From NCBI GenBank assembly GCA_017354895.1, contig CP071497.1, positions 124,001 to 188,000 on the forward strand: DNA of 64,000 bases. The letters are read 5' to 3'. The position numbers and the translations under genes were made by a program. Position 1 is the stretch's first letter. Each line of letters opens with the position of its first letter. Positions 1 to 12,441 of the stretch are shown here, piece by piece. Source of the stretch: Podospora comata. Its lineage: Eukaryota > Ascomycota > Sordariomycetes > Sordariales > Podosporaceae. The notes below the pieces were generated by a model. It had not been told where the DNA came from and did not search any database. It saw only the letters and a program-made list of their open reading frames with translations.

Positions 1-104
1 CAGGTGTGCAATGTGCAAGACTCCATCCGAGGGTATATATCTATATTTACACATGAACCACCCAAAATCTCTTCCTGGGGGTATCCCGCTCAAAGTAGCA
101 GGCC

Positions 105-1715
105 TTAGGCAAAGAACATGAGGGCCCACCCAGCCACTGCAGCAGCCAAAAGACCAGTGGCGGCACCGGTCACACCGGCGCCGCTGGTGTCGTCCCGGAA
201 CTCTTCAGCGGTCGTCTGCTCGCAGATGCCCGAGTCCTTGAGCGCATCGGCGGGGACATAGACCTTGGGAACGCCGTTGTTCATCTTCATGTCGATAGTG
301 CCCGACATGCCAGCCTGGTTGGACTGGCAGGTGAGGACCTCAACGACCTTCTGATCGGCCTGGAAGCCGCCAACGGTGAGCGTATGTCTGCCGCCCTTGG
401 AGCTGTTGTTGGTGATGCAGTACACGATCTGACTGCCGTAGGAGCCCTTCTTGGTGCAAAAGTAGTTGTTGTTGGCCTCAAGGATCTCAGAGGCGGTGTT
501 GACATAGTCCTTGTCGAGCTTGATGATGTGGTTGCGCACCTTGTTGAGCGTGGCGGTGAGCTTGTACAGGGGCGACTCCTTGTCATAGCCGGACTGCCAG
601 AGAGGCTCACGGTTGTGAGGAGTCTCGAAGCCGTTAAAGTGCTGCTCCTGGCCCTGGTACACGGTGGGAACGCCGTCGTTGAGGATAACGTAGGTCATGG
701 CGTTCTTGGCAATGGCCATGTCGCTGTTCTTGTTGGCGAAACGGGGCATGTCGTGGTTCTCGACAAAGGTGCCCAGGGCAAAGGTGTCGTTGCAGTTGTT
801 GATGGCCTGCTTCTTGATCTGGGCGAGCTTCTCGAAAGAGCCGCCGTTGAAGCCCTCGATGAGCTTGTAGTAGTCGAGATAGTTGGGCATGCCGGGCAGG
901 AGGTCCAGAGTCTGGTAGCGGCAGAAGTCCTCGGTCTCGCCCGTCAAAACCTCGCCCCAGGCAAACACACCCGAAGACTTGACAAAGCCGGGCAAGAACT
1001 CGTCGTTGACGTGCTTGGCGGCGTCGATGCGGAGACCGTCAATGGAATAGTTGCTGACAAGACCCTTGATCCAGCTGTTCATCTCCTTGATCACGAATTC
1101 GTTGCGGGTGTCGAGATCGGCAAGGGCAACGCCATAGGGGTAGAGCCAGCAGTCTTGGTATTCGGTGGCGTTCAACCAGCCCTCCTCGGTGACGTTGCAG
1201 TAGGGATGGAAGTACTTCTCGTCGTTGAAGGGGTTGAACTTGGAGTAATCGACCTTGGGAGGGGGGTTGTTGTCGAACTTTTGGGCCATGTGGTTGACGA
1301 CAACATCGGCCATGAGGTAGATGTCGCGCTTCTTGAGCTCGGCCACCAGATCCTTGAAGTCCTTCTCGGTGCCAAACTTGTCGTTGAGGGCATACAGATC
1401 GGTGGTCCAGTAGCCGTGGTAGGGGTCACCGGCGGCTGTGTGCTCCTCCATGTTCTTGTTGATGGGGCTGATCTGGACGGCCGTGAAGCCCATGTCTTGG
1501 ATGTAGTCGAGCTTGTTGATCAAGCCTCTCCAGGTGCCACCGCAGAACTCATGGGCCTCACACTCGTGGTCGATGGAGCCATCGGTGCGGGCATAACGGT
1601 CAATCATGACCTGGTAGACGGATCGTGTCTTCCATTCCTCAGCGTCGGCAGCAAGGCCGAGGCCAGAGAAGGCCAGACTGGCAACGCCAGCCAGGCTCAA
1701 GAGTGAAGCTCGCAT
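105..1715 (-). CDS. GPI-anchored alpha-amylase / alpha-glucanotransferase-like (GH13)
   Basis: Intronless gene of 536 residues. The start at 1715 is chosen because MRASLLSLAGVASLAFSG begins a clean signal peptide; an in-frame ATG 14 codons upstream would bury it. The GH13 motifs are all present: region I DVVVNH (about 137-142), region II GLRIDAAKH with the nucleophile Asp (about 227-235), region III GEVL with the acid/base Glu (about 253) and region IV ENHD (about 319-322). The C-terminus ends in a small-residue stretch (DDTSGAG) plus a hydrophobic tail without charges, the layout of a GPI-anchor signal, so the enzyme should sit on the plasma membrane or wall. It is divergent from the alpha-1,3-glucan synthase, as Aspergillus amyD/agtA-type genes are. 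From memory, AgtA-type enzymes have lost the conserved region I and IV histidines; here both are kept, so true hydrolase activity is possible. The family is certain; the exact reaction is not. Confidence 0.93.
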   Translation of the reverse strand: MRASLLSLAGVASLAFSGLGLAADAEEWKTRSVYQVMIDRYARTDGSIDHECEAHEFCGGTWRGLINKLDYIQDMGFTAVQISPINKNMEEHTAAGDPYHGYWTTDLYALNDKFGTEKDFKDLVAELKKRDIYLMADVVVNHMAQKFDNNPPPKVDYSKFNPFNDEKYFHPYCNVTEEGWLNATEYQDCWLYPYGVALADLDTRNEFVIKEMNSWIKGLVSNYSIDGLRIDAAKHVNDEFLPGFVKSSGVFAWGEVLTGETEDFCRYQTLDLLPGMPNYLDYYKLIEGFNGGSFEKLAQIKKQAINNCNDTFALGTFVENHDMPRFANKNSDMAIAKNAMTYVILNDGVPTVYQGQEQHFNGFETPHNREPLWQSGYDKESPLYKLTATLNKVRNHIIKLDKDYVNTASEILEANNNYFCTKKGSYGSQIVYCITNNSSKGGRHTLTVGGFQADQKVVEVLTCQSNQAGMSGTIDMKMNNGVPKVYVPADALKDSGICEQTTAEEFRDDTSGAGVTGAATGLLAAAVAGWALMFFA

Positions 1716-4179
1716 GGTGGGTGTCTTGCTGTCAAGCAGAAGCTGAGAATATCCCAAAATAAGAAAGCGACGATACTTGTAAGACGGGCAGTGAAAAGCT
1801 GGTTCGGATGCACCGGTGTCTTCGGCCCAATATTTTTTTTCTTCCTCCTTCCTTGTTATTTATGCTTAGTGAGTGACTCGGGTCAGATACCCCCTTCTTT
1901 CTTCGTCTTCTTGCTTCTCGTCCTAACACATTGGGGCCGAAAGGCAAAAAAAAAAAGAGTGTGAATACGCCTAAGACGGCGTTTTTGGGAATGTGTGTAT
2001 AAAGCGAATGTAGGGAATAAACAACCGTTGAGGTGTCAAAGATGACTGGCGTCAGGTTGGACAGACTCTGGGGAAAATAAAAGGGGGCCCAGGGGGAGGG
2101 AACACCGCGTCTCTACAGGACGCTACGGACACGCTTTTCGACCCGACACCACTGTGCTGGGCATGTCGGGAGGGCCCCGGGAACACCGGCCAGTGGTTGA
2201 CATTGGGGAGAAGGGGGCGGGGGGTGGGGGGGTGGTGTGCACATGGGGTGTCCATGCAACGGGACGAGATGAGAGATGAGGAGATGAGCCTACCAGCCAA
2301 GACAGTCCAAGAAGAGGCTGGACACTGTGCATTGCTTGCGAGAATGGGGAACCAGTAGGGGACCCCTGCCACGCCGACTCGTGTCAGTCGAATGTTAACC
2401 CATCCGGTCTCCGCTTTGAACTGCAGGCTTTTTCTTGGACTGAAATTAGGGGCGTTTCTGTTTTTCTCATGTAACGGTTCTGCCGGCGGCAGTGTTGCAG
2501 TAAGGCATCCGTACCTACTAACTAACATGACTTCCAAGTTCTATCTACCCTACACATCTATGGTCGGGATAAGCTTCCGAGTCGTGCGGTGTTGAAGAGG
2601 CACAGAGGGTTAAGTGATCCTGCCGTTGAGCCAAGCCGTTGTCGGGTGGGTGTTAAGTGTATGCCAGATGGCAGACCTGCTTGCCAGGCGGGATGGGATG
2701 CCAGCGCGCGCGCGCCGCGGTGTGGCGTCGAATGACGGAACATTGGCCAGGTAGGTACCGGTAAGCGAAGGGGTGTGGACCTTTTGTTCATTCTTGGCGC
2801 ACCACTCTTTTCAGGAACTCCAAGCCGCCGACCGAAACATCTTCTCCAGAAAAAAAAGGAGCACCAGCAGCAGAAGCAGAAACACGAAGGCCACTAACAG
2901 CTGGCTCCATCCCGGTCATTTCGTCGTTTCGGCCTGTCAGTGTCAGCAGCACAGAGACATCCACGGCATCCTTCTCTTACAGTGAGTGCCATCAACCCAG
3001 GGCAATGGTCCAGCACGACACCAAAGCAGCAGGGACTTTTCTTGTCGTCGCGCTGGGCAGTCGACAGAGGCCGTGGCAAGGCGCGAACAAGCACGCAAAG
3101 AATTCTTCTTTTCCGCCTTCCGAAGCCCGATCGAGCGGGTCGCATCGAATCTGCCGCGGTACCTCCTCTGCGATCCCTGTCTGCGCACGCTCGTATCGAA
3201 TCAAGCTGCCAGGGCCCAATGGTCACAGTGCGCTGGACATGGAGGGTCGGAGGCGACAAACCAGGGCCCTCTCCACCCTGCCGACACAGGTTTTGCACCA
3301 TGAACCTCGACAAGCCTCTCAAGCTTCCAGTCGAACCCGCCTTATCGCCTGTCCCAAGAAAAGGGGCAGCAGTGCACCGTCGCACCGGCCAAGGCCTGGA
3401 TAAGGGAAAATTGGGAAAGGCACCAGGTACCTGTTGCATTCATCCACATCCGTCCACCAGCCAGCCTCCTCTGCCTTGCCGGGTTCTTCATGTCGAGAAC
3501 TTGTGTTTTTGTTTTGGCCTTCATGTTCATCTTACCGTCTCACGGGGGCCATGCTGGCATTTGCTTTCCTTCGACGGCCTTTCCAAGGAGATGGCCGAGG
3601 GTCCGCGAAATGATGTCGATGCCGTCGAGATGAAGTGGGAAAAGGAGAGCTGATGAGCCAACGAGCGAACATGCCGAAAGTGATAATTCCTATCAAAAGC
3701 AACTGATAGGCTGAGTGGCCTCGACGCGGCTCCGCCTATCTGCGCTCCGGTATTCTTCCGCGCGCGAGGGTGGCCAACGCGAGCTGGGGAGGTGTGGCAG
3801 CTGTGATGCTCCCACGCCCAGCATCCAGATCTCCACTTGGAAGGTCTGACCACGGGTTTCCATGCCCCCTTTTCCCGCCTCTCTCTCTCTGTGACCGGAT
3901 GGGGCTTCGTCGTGTCGTGGAGTTCACAGCTAGGGCTGGCTGGCCTGTCCAACGTGTCTCGTCCGTCCGGGGGTCGGGGGGGGAGGGCTTCGATAGCGCG
4001 CATCTTTTTCCCTTTCTAATCTGTTGGTGGTTGCCATCATCGTCCTTCTTTGTATTGTTGTGTTTTCGAAAGTCGTACTGCTGAATTTTTGTCTTGTCTT
4101 GTCTTTTGTTTTCTATTTGGCATTGTCTCTCGTTTCCAAACCTACTGTCGCTCCCAATGAGAGGCGAGCGACGGTCAAC
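1716..4179. promoter_or_regulatory. Divergent promoter region between GPI-amylase and alpha-glucan synthase
   Basis: This 2.46 kb gap separates the two divergent starts, so it must hold both promoters and 5' leaders. Visible features are a run of G tracts at 2213-2234, an alternating GC tract at 2704-2716, a second G-rich stretch near 3968-3985, and pyrimidine-rich leader sequence just before the synthase start. No open frame here has convincing protein character. Confidence 0.6.
2213..2234 (+). promoter_or_regulatory. G-rich tract, possible G-quadruplex
   Basis: Four G runs of two to seven bases are separated by single bases on the plus strand, about 0.5 kb upstream of the amylase start. 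The pattern is seen directly; folding and any regulatory role are inference. Confidence 0.4.
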
Positions 4180-7100
4180 ATGATCCGCCCTCCGTTCTTT
4201 TCGAATGCCCTACTCATCACCCTCCTTACGGCCACCACACTCGTTCAAGGCCTCAGATACGACAAGGATGAAGAGAACTGGAACCTCAACACGAAGAAGT
4301 CGGCCAAGACGCCGCTCGAATATGACTACGATGTCTCTCTACGACCAGAAAACTACACCTACATGGACTCCCCCACAAACTGGCGGATGCCCGTATACAC
4401 TCTCTTTTTAGATCGATGGGTCAATGGCGACCCAAACAATGACGACATCAACGGCACCCTCTACGAGACCGACATGATGAGCACGCAGCTACGCTTTGGA
4501 GGAGATCTCGAAGGACTGAGGGATTCTCTCGACTACATTGCTGGCATGGGTGCCAAGGTATGCTGAACGGCGGGGGCGGGGGGTTCGACCATCAAAGAAG
4601 AGTGGGCAGAGGGTGCTGACAGACGACAGGCCATTTACATTGCTGGATCTCCCTTCATCAACATGCCATGGGGTGCCGACTCCTACTCGGTATGTGCAAC
4701 TAGAGCTCACCTATCTTGGGTGTGGTGGTAGTGGAAGATGTACTGACCGAGGCCATGCCAGCCCATCGACTTGACTATGCTTGATAAGCACTTTGGACAC
4801 ATCCGTGAGTGGCAGGAGGTTATCCATGAAATTCACGAGCGCAACATGTGGGTTATCATCGATAACACCATGGCTACGTAAGTTTGCTTCCGGCAGGTGG
4901 TTCCGCTGAGGTGGTGCAAGATCTGACATGTCTCTCCCGGGCAGCATGAGTGATCTGATTGGTTTCGAGGGCTTCCTCAACGAGACGACGCCTTTCCGGA
5001 CCGAAGAACACAAGGTTCTGTGGAAGTCTGATCGTGTGTACCCCGACTTCTCCATCGGTAACGAGTACAACGAAACATGTGACTACCCCGAATTCTGGTA
5101 CGAGGACGGCAAGCGCATCAAGCCGCCAGGACTCAAGGGCTGCTACAACAGTGACTTTGACCAGTATGGTGATATCGAAGCCTTCGGTGTGTTTCCCGAT
5201 TGGCAGCGTCAGCTGGCCAAGTTCGCCTCGGTGCAGGATCGTCTCCGCGACTGGCATCCTTCTGTGGCCGCCCGTATTGAACACTTTTCTTGCATGGCCG
5301 TGAGGGCGCTGGACATTGACGCTTTCCGTATCGACAAGGCCGTCCAGGTCACGGTGGACGCTCAAGCTTCCTTCAGCTCTGCGATGCGCAAGTGTGCCAC
5401 CGAAATTGGCAAGACCAACTTTGCCGTCTTTGGTGAAATCACGAGCGGCAACACGCTTGGATCCATTTACATTGGCCGTGGCCGCGAGCCCGGGGCGGCC
5501 GAGAACTTGCATCCCGAAAAGGCCATGAACATGGACTCGGACTGGAAGAACAACCAGGACCTTTTTGTCCGGGAGCCCGGCAACAGTGCCCTCGACGGCG
5601 GTGCTTTCCACTACTCCATCTACCGTTCCATGACGCGTTTCCTCGGCCTCAGTGGCCATCTCCAGGCCGGTTTCGACTTGTCTGTCGACTGGGTCATGAC
5701 CTGGCACGAGATGCTCAAGACCAACGACATGTACAATGCCAACACGGGCAAGTTCGACCCTCGCCATCTCTACGGTGCCACCAATCAGGATGTGTTCCGT
5801 TGGCCGTCGGTTGTTCAGGGCATGGAACGTCAGTTGCTCGCCTATTTCATCATCACGTTTGTGCTCCCCGGCGCGCCCATCATCTACTACGGGGAGGAAC
5901 AGGCGCTTTACGCCCTCGATGGTACGGCTGCCAACTACGTTTTCGGTCGCCAGGCGATGGCCCCCTCGCCAGCGTGGAAGGCACACGGGTGCTTCCAGCT
6001 CAACGTCACGCAGTACATTGGCTGGCCCGTCGAGAAGGGCCGTCTCGGCTGCCAGGACGACGGCGTTGCTCGTGACCACCGCGATCCTGCGGCCCATCTG
6101 CGGAACACCTTCAAGCACATGTTTGCCATCCGCGATCACCTTCGCAGCATCGATCATGGCTGGTACCTCAAGACTCTCGCCAAGCAAACCGAGGAGATTT
6201 GGCTGGATGGTAGCACAAACTTCACCGAGACTGGTATCTGGAGCGTTGGCCGGGGGACCTCCGACGCGCAACCCGAGGACGAAGAGCCTGTGTGGCTCAT
6301 CTACAGCAACCGCAACAAGACCCATACCTACGAATTTGACTGCAGCAACCCCGATACCTTCAACAAGGGTGCCTTCATCGCTCCCTTTGACGCTGGCACC
6401 AAGATTCGGGATGTCTTTGAGGACGGACCTGAGATCACTCTCGAGGCTTCTCCTGTCAAGAACGAGTTCGGCAACAGCACCAAGAATGCGGGCTGTCTCA
6501 GCAAGATTGTCATGCCCCCTTATGGCTTCAAGATGTATGTGCTCAAGGACAGCTGGCTCGAGCCGGCCCCCATGATTACCAAGTTTGAACCCGGTCATGA
6601 CATGTCCATCGATTCCACCGGCAAGGGCGGCGTGATCCCGATTCGCCTCGAGTTCAACCACGAGATGGACTGCGACTCTGTCAAGAAATCGACCACCGCC
6701 GTCCTCACGGTGGACCACTCGGGCATAGCCAACCCCAAGAAGCTCGACATCACCTGGGACGACAATGCCTGTGGAACGTTTACCCCCTCCAAGAAGAGGG
6801 AGTACATCGGGTCGATCGAGTCAACTTGGAAGATCACTGGAAAGCTCACCAATGTCCAAGACGGCATCATCAAGATGTCCGTCAGGAACGCTACTAGAGA
6901 GGACGGATCTGCCAGCACCAATGCCAATGATCATTTCTTGATCCGGTTTGGGGCGCCAAACAACCCGGTCGTGTTTCCATCGTCGGCCAACTACTCCCGC
7001 ACCCTCTTGCACTTTGACGGAAACAGGATGGCCATCAATCACAGCGCCGCGGGCGCTACGCACTTCAGGTTCAGCACCGACTTCGGTTCCCTCTGGAGCG

Positions 7101-10100
7101 AGTGGTTCCCGTACGATGCCGAAAAGACATACCAAGAAGTCGACGCCATGTACCGAGACAACACTCTCTGGACAGGTACGGAGCTGCAGAAGTGGGAGGG
7201 CAAGCACCTGCAGGTTCAGTACTTCAGCAAGCCCCTCGGGTCGTCCGGCTTCATCCAGCACGCCGACAGCAACGACATCACCTTTGAGCGCCATGTGCCA
7301 CACATTCGAATCCACGGTCCGTACAACAAGTGGGGCTATGATGCCGGCTTGCCCGGCTCCATGGACTTGGTTCACCACCACACCTGGGAGCTGCACTACA
7401 TGTATGAGTGGCCGGCCGAGTTCCAGCTGAACGTTTGGGGTATCAATCCCGACAACCAGCCCGATGTCGGCTTCATCTACGGTGACATTGACAACGACGG
7501 CATCGTCGACCGTCTTCCCCCGAGCAGTCTGGCCAGAAACGTCATCAACATCACCGAGGCCCCCCCTCTGCCGCAGCTCGCCTACAAGCTCGTCTACAAC
7601 GACGCCACGTGGAGATTCGAGTACATTCCCACTGGTCACATTGGCATCCAGGTGGTTCTCTTCATCCTCCTTGCCATCATTCCCGTCTTGCTCGCCGTGC
7701 TTGCAGGCTGGATCTACATGCACAGCTTCTACCAGGTCAAGATCAACAAGTCCGGCTTCAGCTCCAAGGGCTGGGTCCCGCTCAAGCTGGGCAACCTGTC
7801 CAAGCTTGACTTCCGGAATCTTGGCAAGGGTGGTGTTGAGATGAGCCCCATGCCTCCCCCGCCTCCCAGCGCTGCTTTGGTTCCTTTTGGTAGCGGCGGT
7901 GGTCAGAGGACCGTCTTGATCGCGACCATGGAGTACAACATTGACGACTTTGGCATCAAGATCAAGATTGGTGGTCTCGGTGTGATGGCCCAGCTCATGG
8001 GTTCTGCCCTGAAGCACATGAACCTCATCTGGGTCATTCCGGTCGTCGGCGATGTCACGTATCCCTTTGACAGCATGCAGGCCGCCGAGCCCATGTACGT
8101 TCAGGTCATGGGCCAGCCGTACGAGATTGAGGTCTACTACTATACTGTCAACAACATCACCTACGTCCTCCTGGACGCCCCCATCTTCCGCAAGCAGACC
8201 AAGGCCAACCCCTACATCGCGCGCATGGACGACATTGAGTCGGCCATCCTGTACGCCGCCTGGAACTCCTGCATTGCCGAAACTATCCGCCGGTTCCCCG
8301 TCGACATCTACCACATCAACGACTACCACGGTGCCGCCGCCCCTCTGTATCTCCTTCCCCAGACCGTCCCCTGCTGTCTCTCGCTCCACAACGCCGAGTT
8401 CCAAGGTATGTGGCCTATGCGCACACCTGAGGAGCAAAAGGAAGTCTGCGAGGTCTTTAACCTCCCCCCCGAGGTGGTCAGAGACTATGTCCAGTATGGT
8501 TCCGTGTTTAACCTGCTCCACGCCGGTGCGAGCTACCTCCGTATCCACCAACGTGGCTTTGGTGCCGTCGGTGTGTCCCGAAAATACGGTGACCGTTCTC
8601 TGGCCCGCTACCCTATCTTCTGGAGTTTGAAGAACATTGGCCAGCTGCCCAACCCCGACCCCTCGGACACTGCCGACTGGGACCCGAACGAGGATATCTC
8701 GAACCAGTCGAAGGAGATCGAGATTGACCAGAGCTTTGAGGAGAAGAGAGGCGACCTCCGCCGTCAGGCCCAAGAGTGGGCTGGCCTTGAAGTGGACCCC
8801 ACAGCCGAGCTCTTCGTTTTCGTCGGGCGTTGGAGTTTGCAGAAGGGTGTTGATTTGATTGCTGATATTTTCCCCAGCATTTTGGAGAAGTACCCCAAGA
8901 CGCAGCTCATTTGCGTCGGCCCCGTCATTGATCTGTACGGCCGTTTTGCGGCCCTCAAGTTGGAAAAGCTGATGAAGAAGTATCCCAAGAGGGTCTACAG
9001 CAAGCCCGAGTTCACCCAACTCCCGCCATACATCTTCAGCGGTGCCGAGTTCGCCCTGATTCCGTCTCGTGATGAACCTTTCGGCCTGGTTGCCGTCGAG
9101 TTCGGAAGAAAGGGTGCGCTCGGTGTCGGCGCTCGTGTTGGTGGTCTTGGTCAGATGCCCGGTTTCTGGTACACTGTCGAGTCCATGACCCCCTCCCATT
9201 TGCTCCAGCAGTTCAGGCAGGCTATTGTCTCGGCTCTGGATTGCAAGTAAGTTGACCCACAGAGTTCCTGCCTTTACTAACGAACACGACTGACACACCT
9301 GATACTTTGCAGACACAACAAGCGCCAAATGATGAGAGCGTGGAGTGCGAAGCAGCGTTTCCCCGTCGCCCAGTGGCTCAAGCAGCTGGACGAGCTCTAC
9401 AGCGAGTCCATCCGCATCCACCAAAAGGAGGCCAAGAAGAAGAAGTTTGATGCGCTCAGCCCCAGCCCCATGGGGACCAGGCCATCGTCTCGTGCCAGCA
9501 ACATCTCGAACACTTACGTGGATCCAACCGGCGGCGCTCACACTCCAGGAATCACCCCCAGCCCAAGTCCGGGACCAGAACAAGGCCTCATGACGCCGAG
9601 ACTGGCTTCTCCAGAGGCCCTGCCCACGCCCACGGCGCCATGGGCAGGTGGTATGAAGTCCAACTCGCCTCGTGAATCGGTTGCCAGCTCCATCAATGGA
9701 AACACACTGTACGCCAATCCCGCGGCCCAAAGTAGTACTGTCAGCGTTGACAGTTTCGCAATCAGGGCCCAGAAAGACGGCATGCACTCCCCAGGACTCG
9801 CCCCATCGGACAACGGACTCAGCCTCCCCCGGCCGGCCTTTGGAAATGCCAACCGCAACAGCAGTCTTCTCAGTCTTCCCGATGTCGTCGGTGACAGGCA
9901 AGACTTCAAGCTGCAGCAGGTGGACCAGTTCTTCAACGACACCAACGGAGAGTACTATGCCGAGTTCGAAGACATGCTTGAGACGTTGAGCGCCGGCAAC
10001 TCGACCAACGAGCTGTGCATCGAAACATTCCTCAAGAGAAGCGAAAAGGAGTGGTTCGCGAGATATCGTGATGCCAAGCTTGGGCGGTATAGAGAATCCC

Positions 10101-11690
10101 ACATCGGCAGTCCTGGCAGCCGGCCCGAGTCGAGAAACGGTCTTGGTGGGCGAAACGAGTCGGTGGTCAGCCGTGGACGTCAACGACACCGCAGCATGAC
10201 CCCCAGCGGTCTGGCCAGGTCCGTCTTCGAGACCTCCCCACCAGGCAATGGCGGCGGCGGCGGCATGGTGGACGATGAGTTCCTGTTGGGTGATGGTTAC
10301 AGAGCACCAACAGGTCTCAAGAGGTATGGACACACACCCTCTGTCTGGAGAACATGAATAACAATACTAACCTTCCTTGTTGTGCAGAATCATGTCCATT
10401 CGCATCGGTGACTGGCCCATCTACTCGTTCTTCCTCGCCCTCCAGCAAGTCATTTCCGTCAGCTCGTACCAGATTGTCCTCCTCACAGGCGAAACCAACC
10501 AAACGCCAGAAAAGCTCTACATGGTCGCCGCTACCTACATGGCCACGTCGTTGATCTGGTGGGCACTCGAGAGACACTTCAAGTCTGTCTACTCGCTCTC
10601 GGCCCCGTGGTTCTTTTACGGTCTCGCCTTCATGTTGATTGGCATTTCGCCCCTGCTTTCCGACTGGCGCGTGTCCAACAAGCTCGAGGAAGCTGCCACC
10701 TGCTTCTATGCCGCTGGCGCCAGCTCCGGTGCCCTGTCCTTTGCGCTCAACTTTGGTGACGAAGGTGGCGCGCCTACCAAACAGTGGATCACTCGTGCCC
10801 TCGTGGTGTCGGGCTTTGCGCAGGTGTTCAGCATTGGTCTCTGGTACTGGGGTTCCATTGTCTCGACTCTGGATCCCACATCCACCATCTTTGTCGGCAC
10901 TTCCAAGGTCCCCCAAGCCATCGTCGTCGGCATTCCCATCTGCCTGCTCATGTGGGCCATTGGTGCCATGCTTTATGTTGGTCTCCCTGACTTTTACCGG
11001 CAATCTCCGGCGAGCATTCCCGGTTTCTGGATCTCGCTTTGGCGCCGCAAGGTCGTCCCCTGGTTCTTTGTCATGATCATCATCCAAAACTACTGGCTGT
11101 CGGCTCCCTATGGCCGCAGCTGGCAGTTCCTGTTCAACACGCAGCACGTTCCCGGCTGGGGTATCTTCTTGCTTGCCTTGGGCTTCTACGTCGGCCTTTG
11201 GGCCCTCGTCTTGTGGGGCTTCTCTCATTTCAGCGAGGAGCACACCTGGCTCCTGCCCATCTTCGCCATCGGCCTCTGCGCACCACGGTGGGCGCAGGAG
11301 TTCTGGGGTACATCCGGCATCGGCTGGTACCTCCCGTGGGCTGGTGGCCCTGTCGGCTCAGCCATTCTTTCCCGCTGCCTGTGGCTCTGGTTGGGTCTCT
11401 TGGACAACATCCAGGGCGTCGGGTTGGGCATGTTGCTGCTGGCCACGCTGACCAGACAGCACGTCCTGACCGTCTTGGTGGGCGCCCAGGTCATCGGCAG
11501 TGCTTTCACCATGCTGGCGCGGGCGACCAGTCCCAACGCACTCTCGCCCAACACCACGTTCCCTGACTTCAGTCAGGGCATCATGCCTGGAGCAGCCAGT
11601 CCTTACTTCTGGGTGTGTCTGGGATTCCAGCTGATCATCCCCTTTGGGTTCTTCAAGTTCTTCAGGAAGGAGCAGGTCGAGAAGCCCTAA
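4180..11690 (+). CDS. ags1: Alpha-1,3-glucan synthase (Ags/Mok1 type)
   Basis: Six exons: 4180-4557, 4630-4689, 4762-4877, 4945-9246, 9313-10323 and 10388-11690, giving 2389 residues, the usual size for the family (about 2400). The start sits in GTCAACATG and opens a signal peptide. Domain order is typical. An extracellular GH13-like transglycosylase domain carries IDAFRIDKAV (about 308), FGEITSG (about 347) and NQD (about 465). One membrane helix lies at about 1085-1110 (VVLFILLAIIPVLLAVLAG). A cytosolic GT5 synthase domain follows with KIGGLG (about 1192), VGRWSLQKGVDLI (about 1476) and EPFGLVAVE (about 1562). A Ser/Pro-rich linker (about 1640-1950) and a multi-helix C-terminal domain (about 1956-2389), thought to export the chain, complete it. 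The enzyme makes wall alpha-1,3-glucan from UDP-glucose. Very high GC at third positions produces long antisense frames that are not genes. Confidence 0.97.
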
Positions 11691-11940
11691 GGTTTTGCTA
11701 TACTACCTTTATCGTAATGCCTATTGTGCGTCTTGTTGCTGTTGCAGCCATGTTGGTGTTTTATGTCGGGTTGGCGGGCGGGCCGGCGTGCAAGGAAGAC
11801 TTTGTTTTTTGGTTTTCATTTTCTCACTCTCCATGACGAAAGGGTAATAGACGGAAACGGATTCCAATGTCAAAGAAACTTATGGGAGGTTGGAAATGGG
11901 TTTCCAGCTGGGAAAAAGTACATGATGACATACACACACA

Positions 11941-11996
<56 letters not shown>

Positions 11997-12441
11997 ACTG
12001 CCTAGAGATTCGGTCCGACATAACATACATTTTCTTACAGTCCTTTACTTTTTATTTATAGTTGGCGGTAATTACATCTTTGTAGTGTATATAGTTGACG
12101 AAGCATCCATGATTTCCTGAAGTGTATTGTTGTTCCATCTCCCCTACGTCATGTCCCATCTTCTTGGGTCACCTTGTGCTTGCTTGCTCCTGCCAGAAAA
12201 TGCGAGCAACCGTTGGCCAAGTCGTCGTACCGGTTTGCTCCCGTTGTCGTACCTACCACGAACCACACACCGGCACAAAGCCCCAGTAACGGTCACCGAG
12301 TCGGCTACAAATAGCGAGTTACTTCTCGGCCCTCTTCCTACACCATTTTTCCCCTCCAACGAACTCACTCATCACCCCCGCCACGTACGAGTCGTCACCC
12401 TTTGCCTTTTTCCATCTCGGTCCCCACCTTCCTTGCCAAAC
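11691..12441. other. Intergenic: glucan synthase 3' region and sialidase-like gene leader
   Basis: This gap holds the 3' region of the glucan synthase, a CA microsatellite (11932-11994) and the leader of the next gene. I see no further gene. Confidence 0.5.
11932..11994. repeat. (CA)n microsatellite
   Basis: An almost perfect CA dinucleotide run of about 31 units, broken once by a G at 11941. It lies about 240 bp past the glucan synthase stop and is probably length-variable between strains. Confidence 0.97.

Noticed and set aside
384-1706. 440-codon plus-strand frame over the amylase
   Set aside because: Val/Leu/Gly-rich shadow of the amylase; GH13 motifs are on the minus strand.
4874-6718. 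614-codon antisense frame over the GH13 domain of the glucan synthase
   Set aside because: Same codon-bias shadow effect, with no motif.
6821-10333. 1170-codon open frame antisense to the glucan synthase
   Set aside because: It mirrors the GC-rich third positions of the real gene, ignores its introns and has no recognisable domain; the sense frame has all family motifs.
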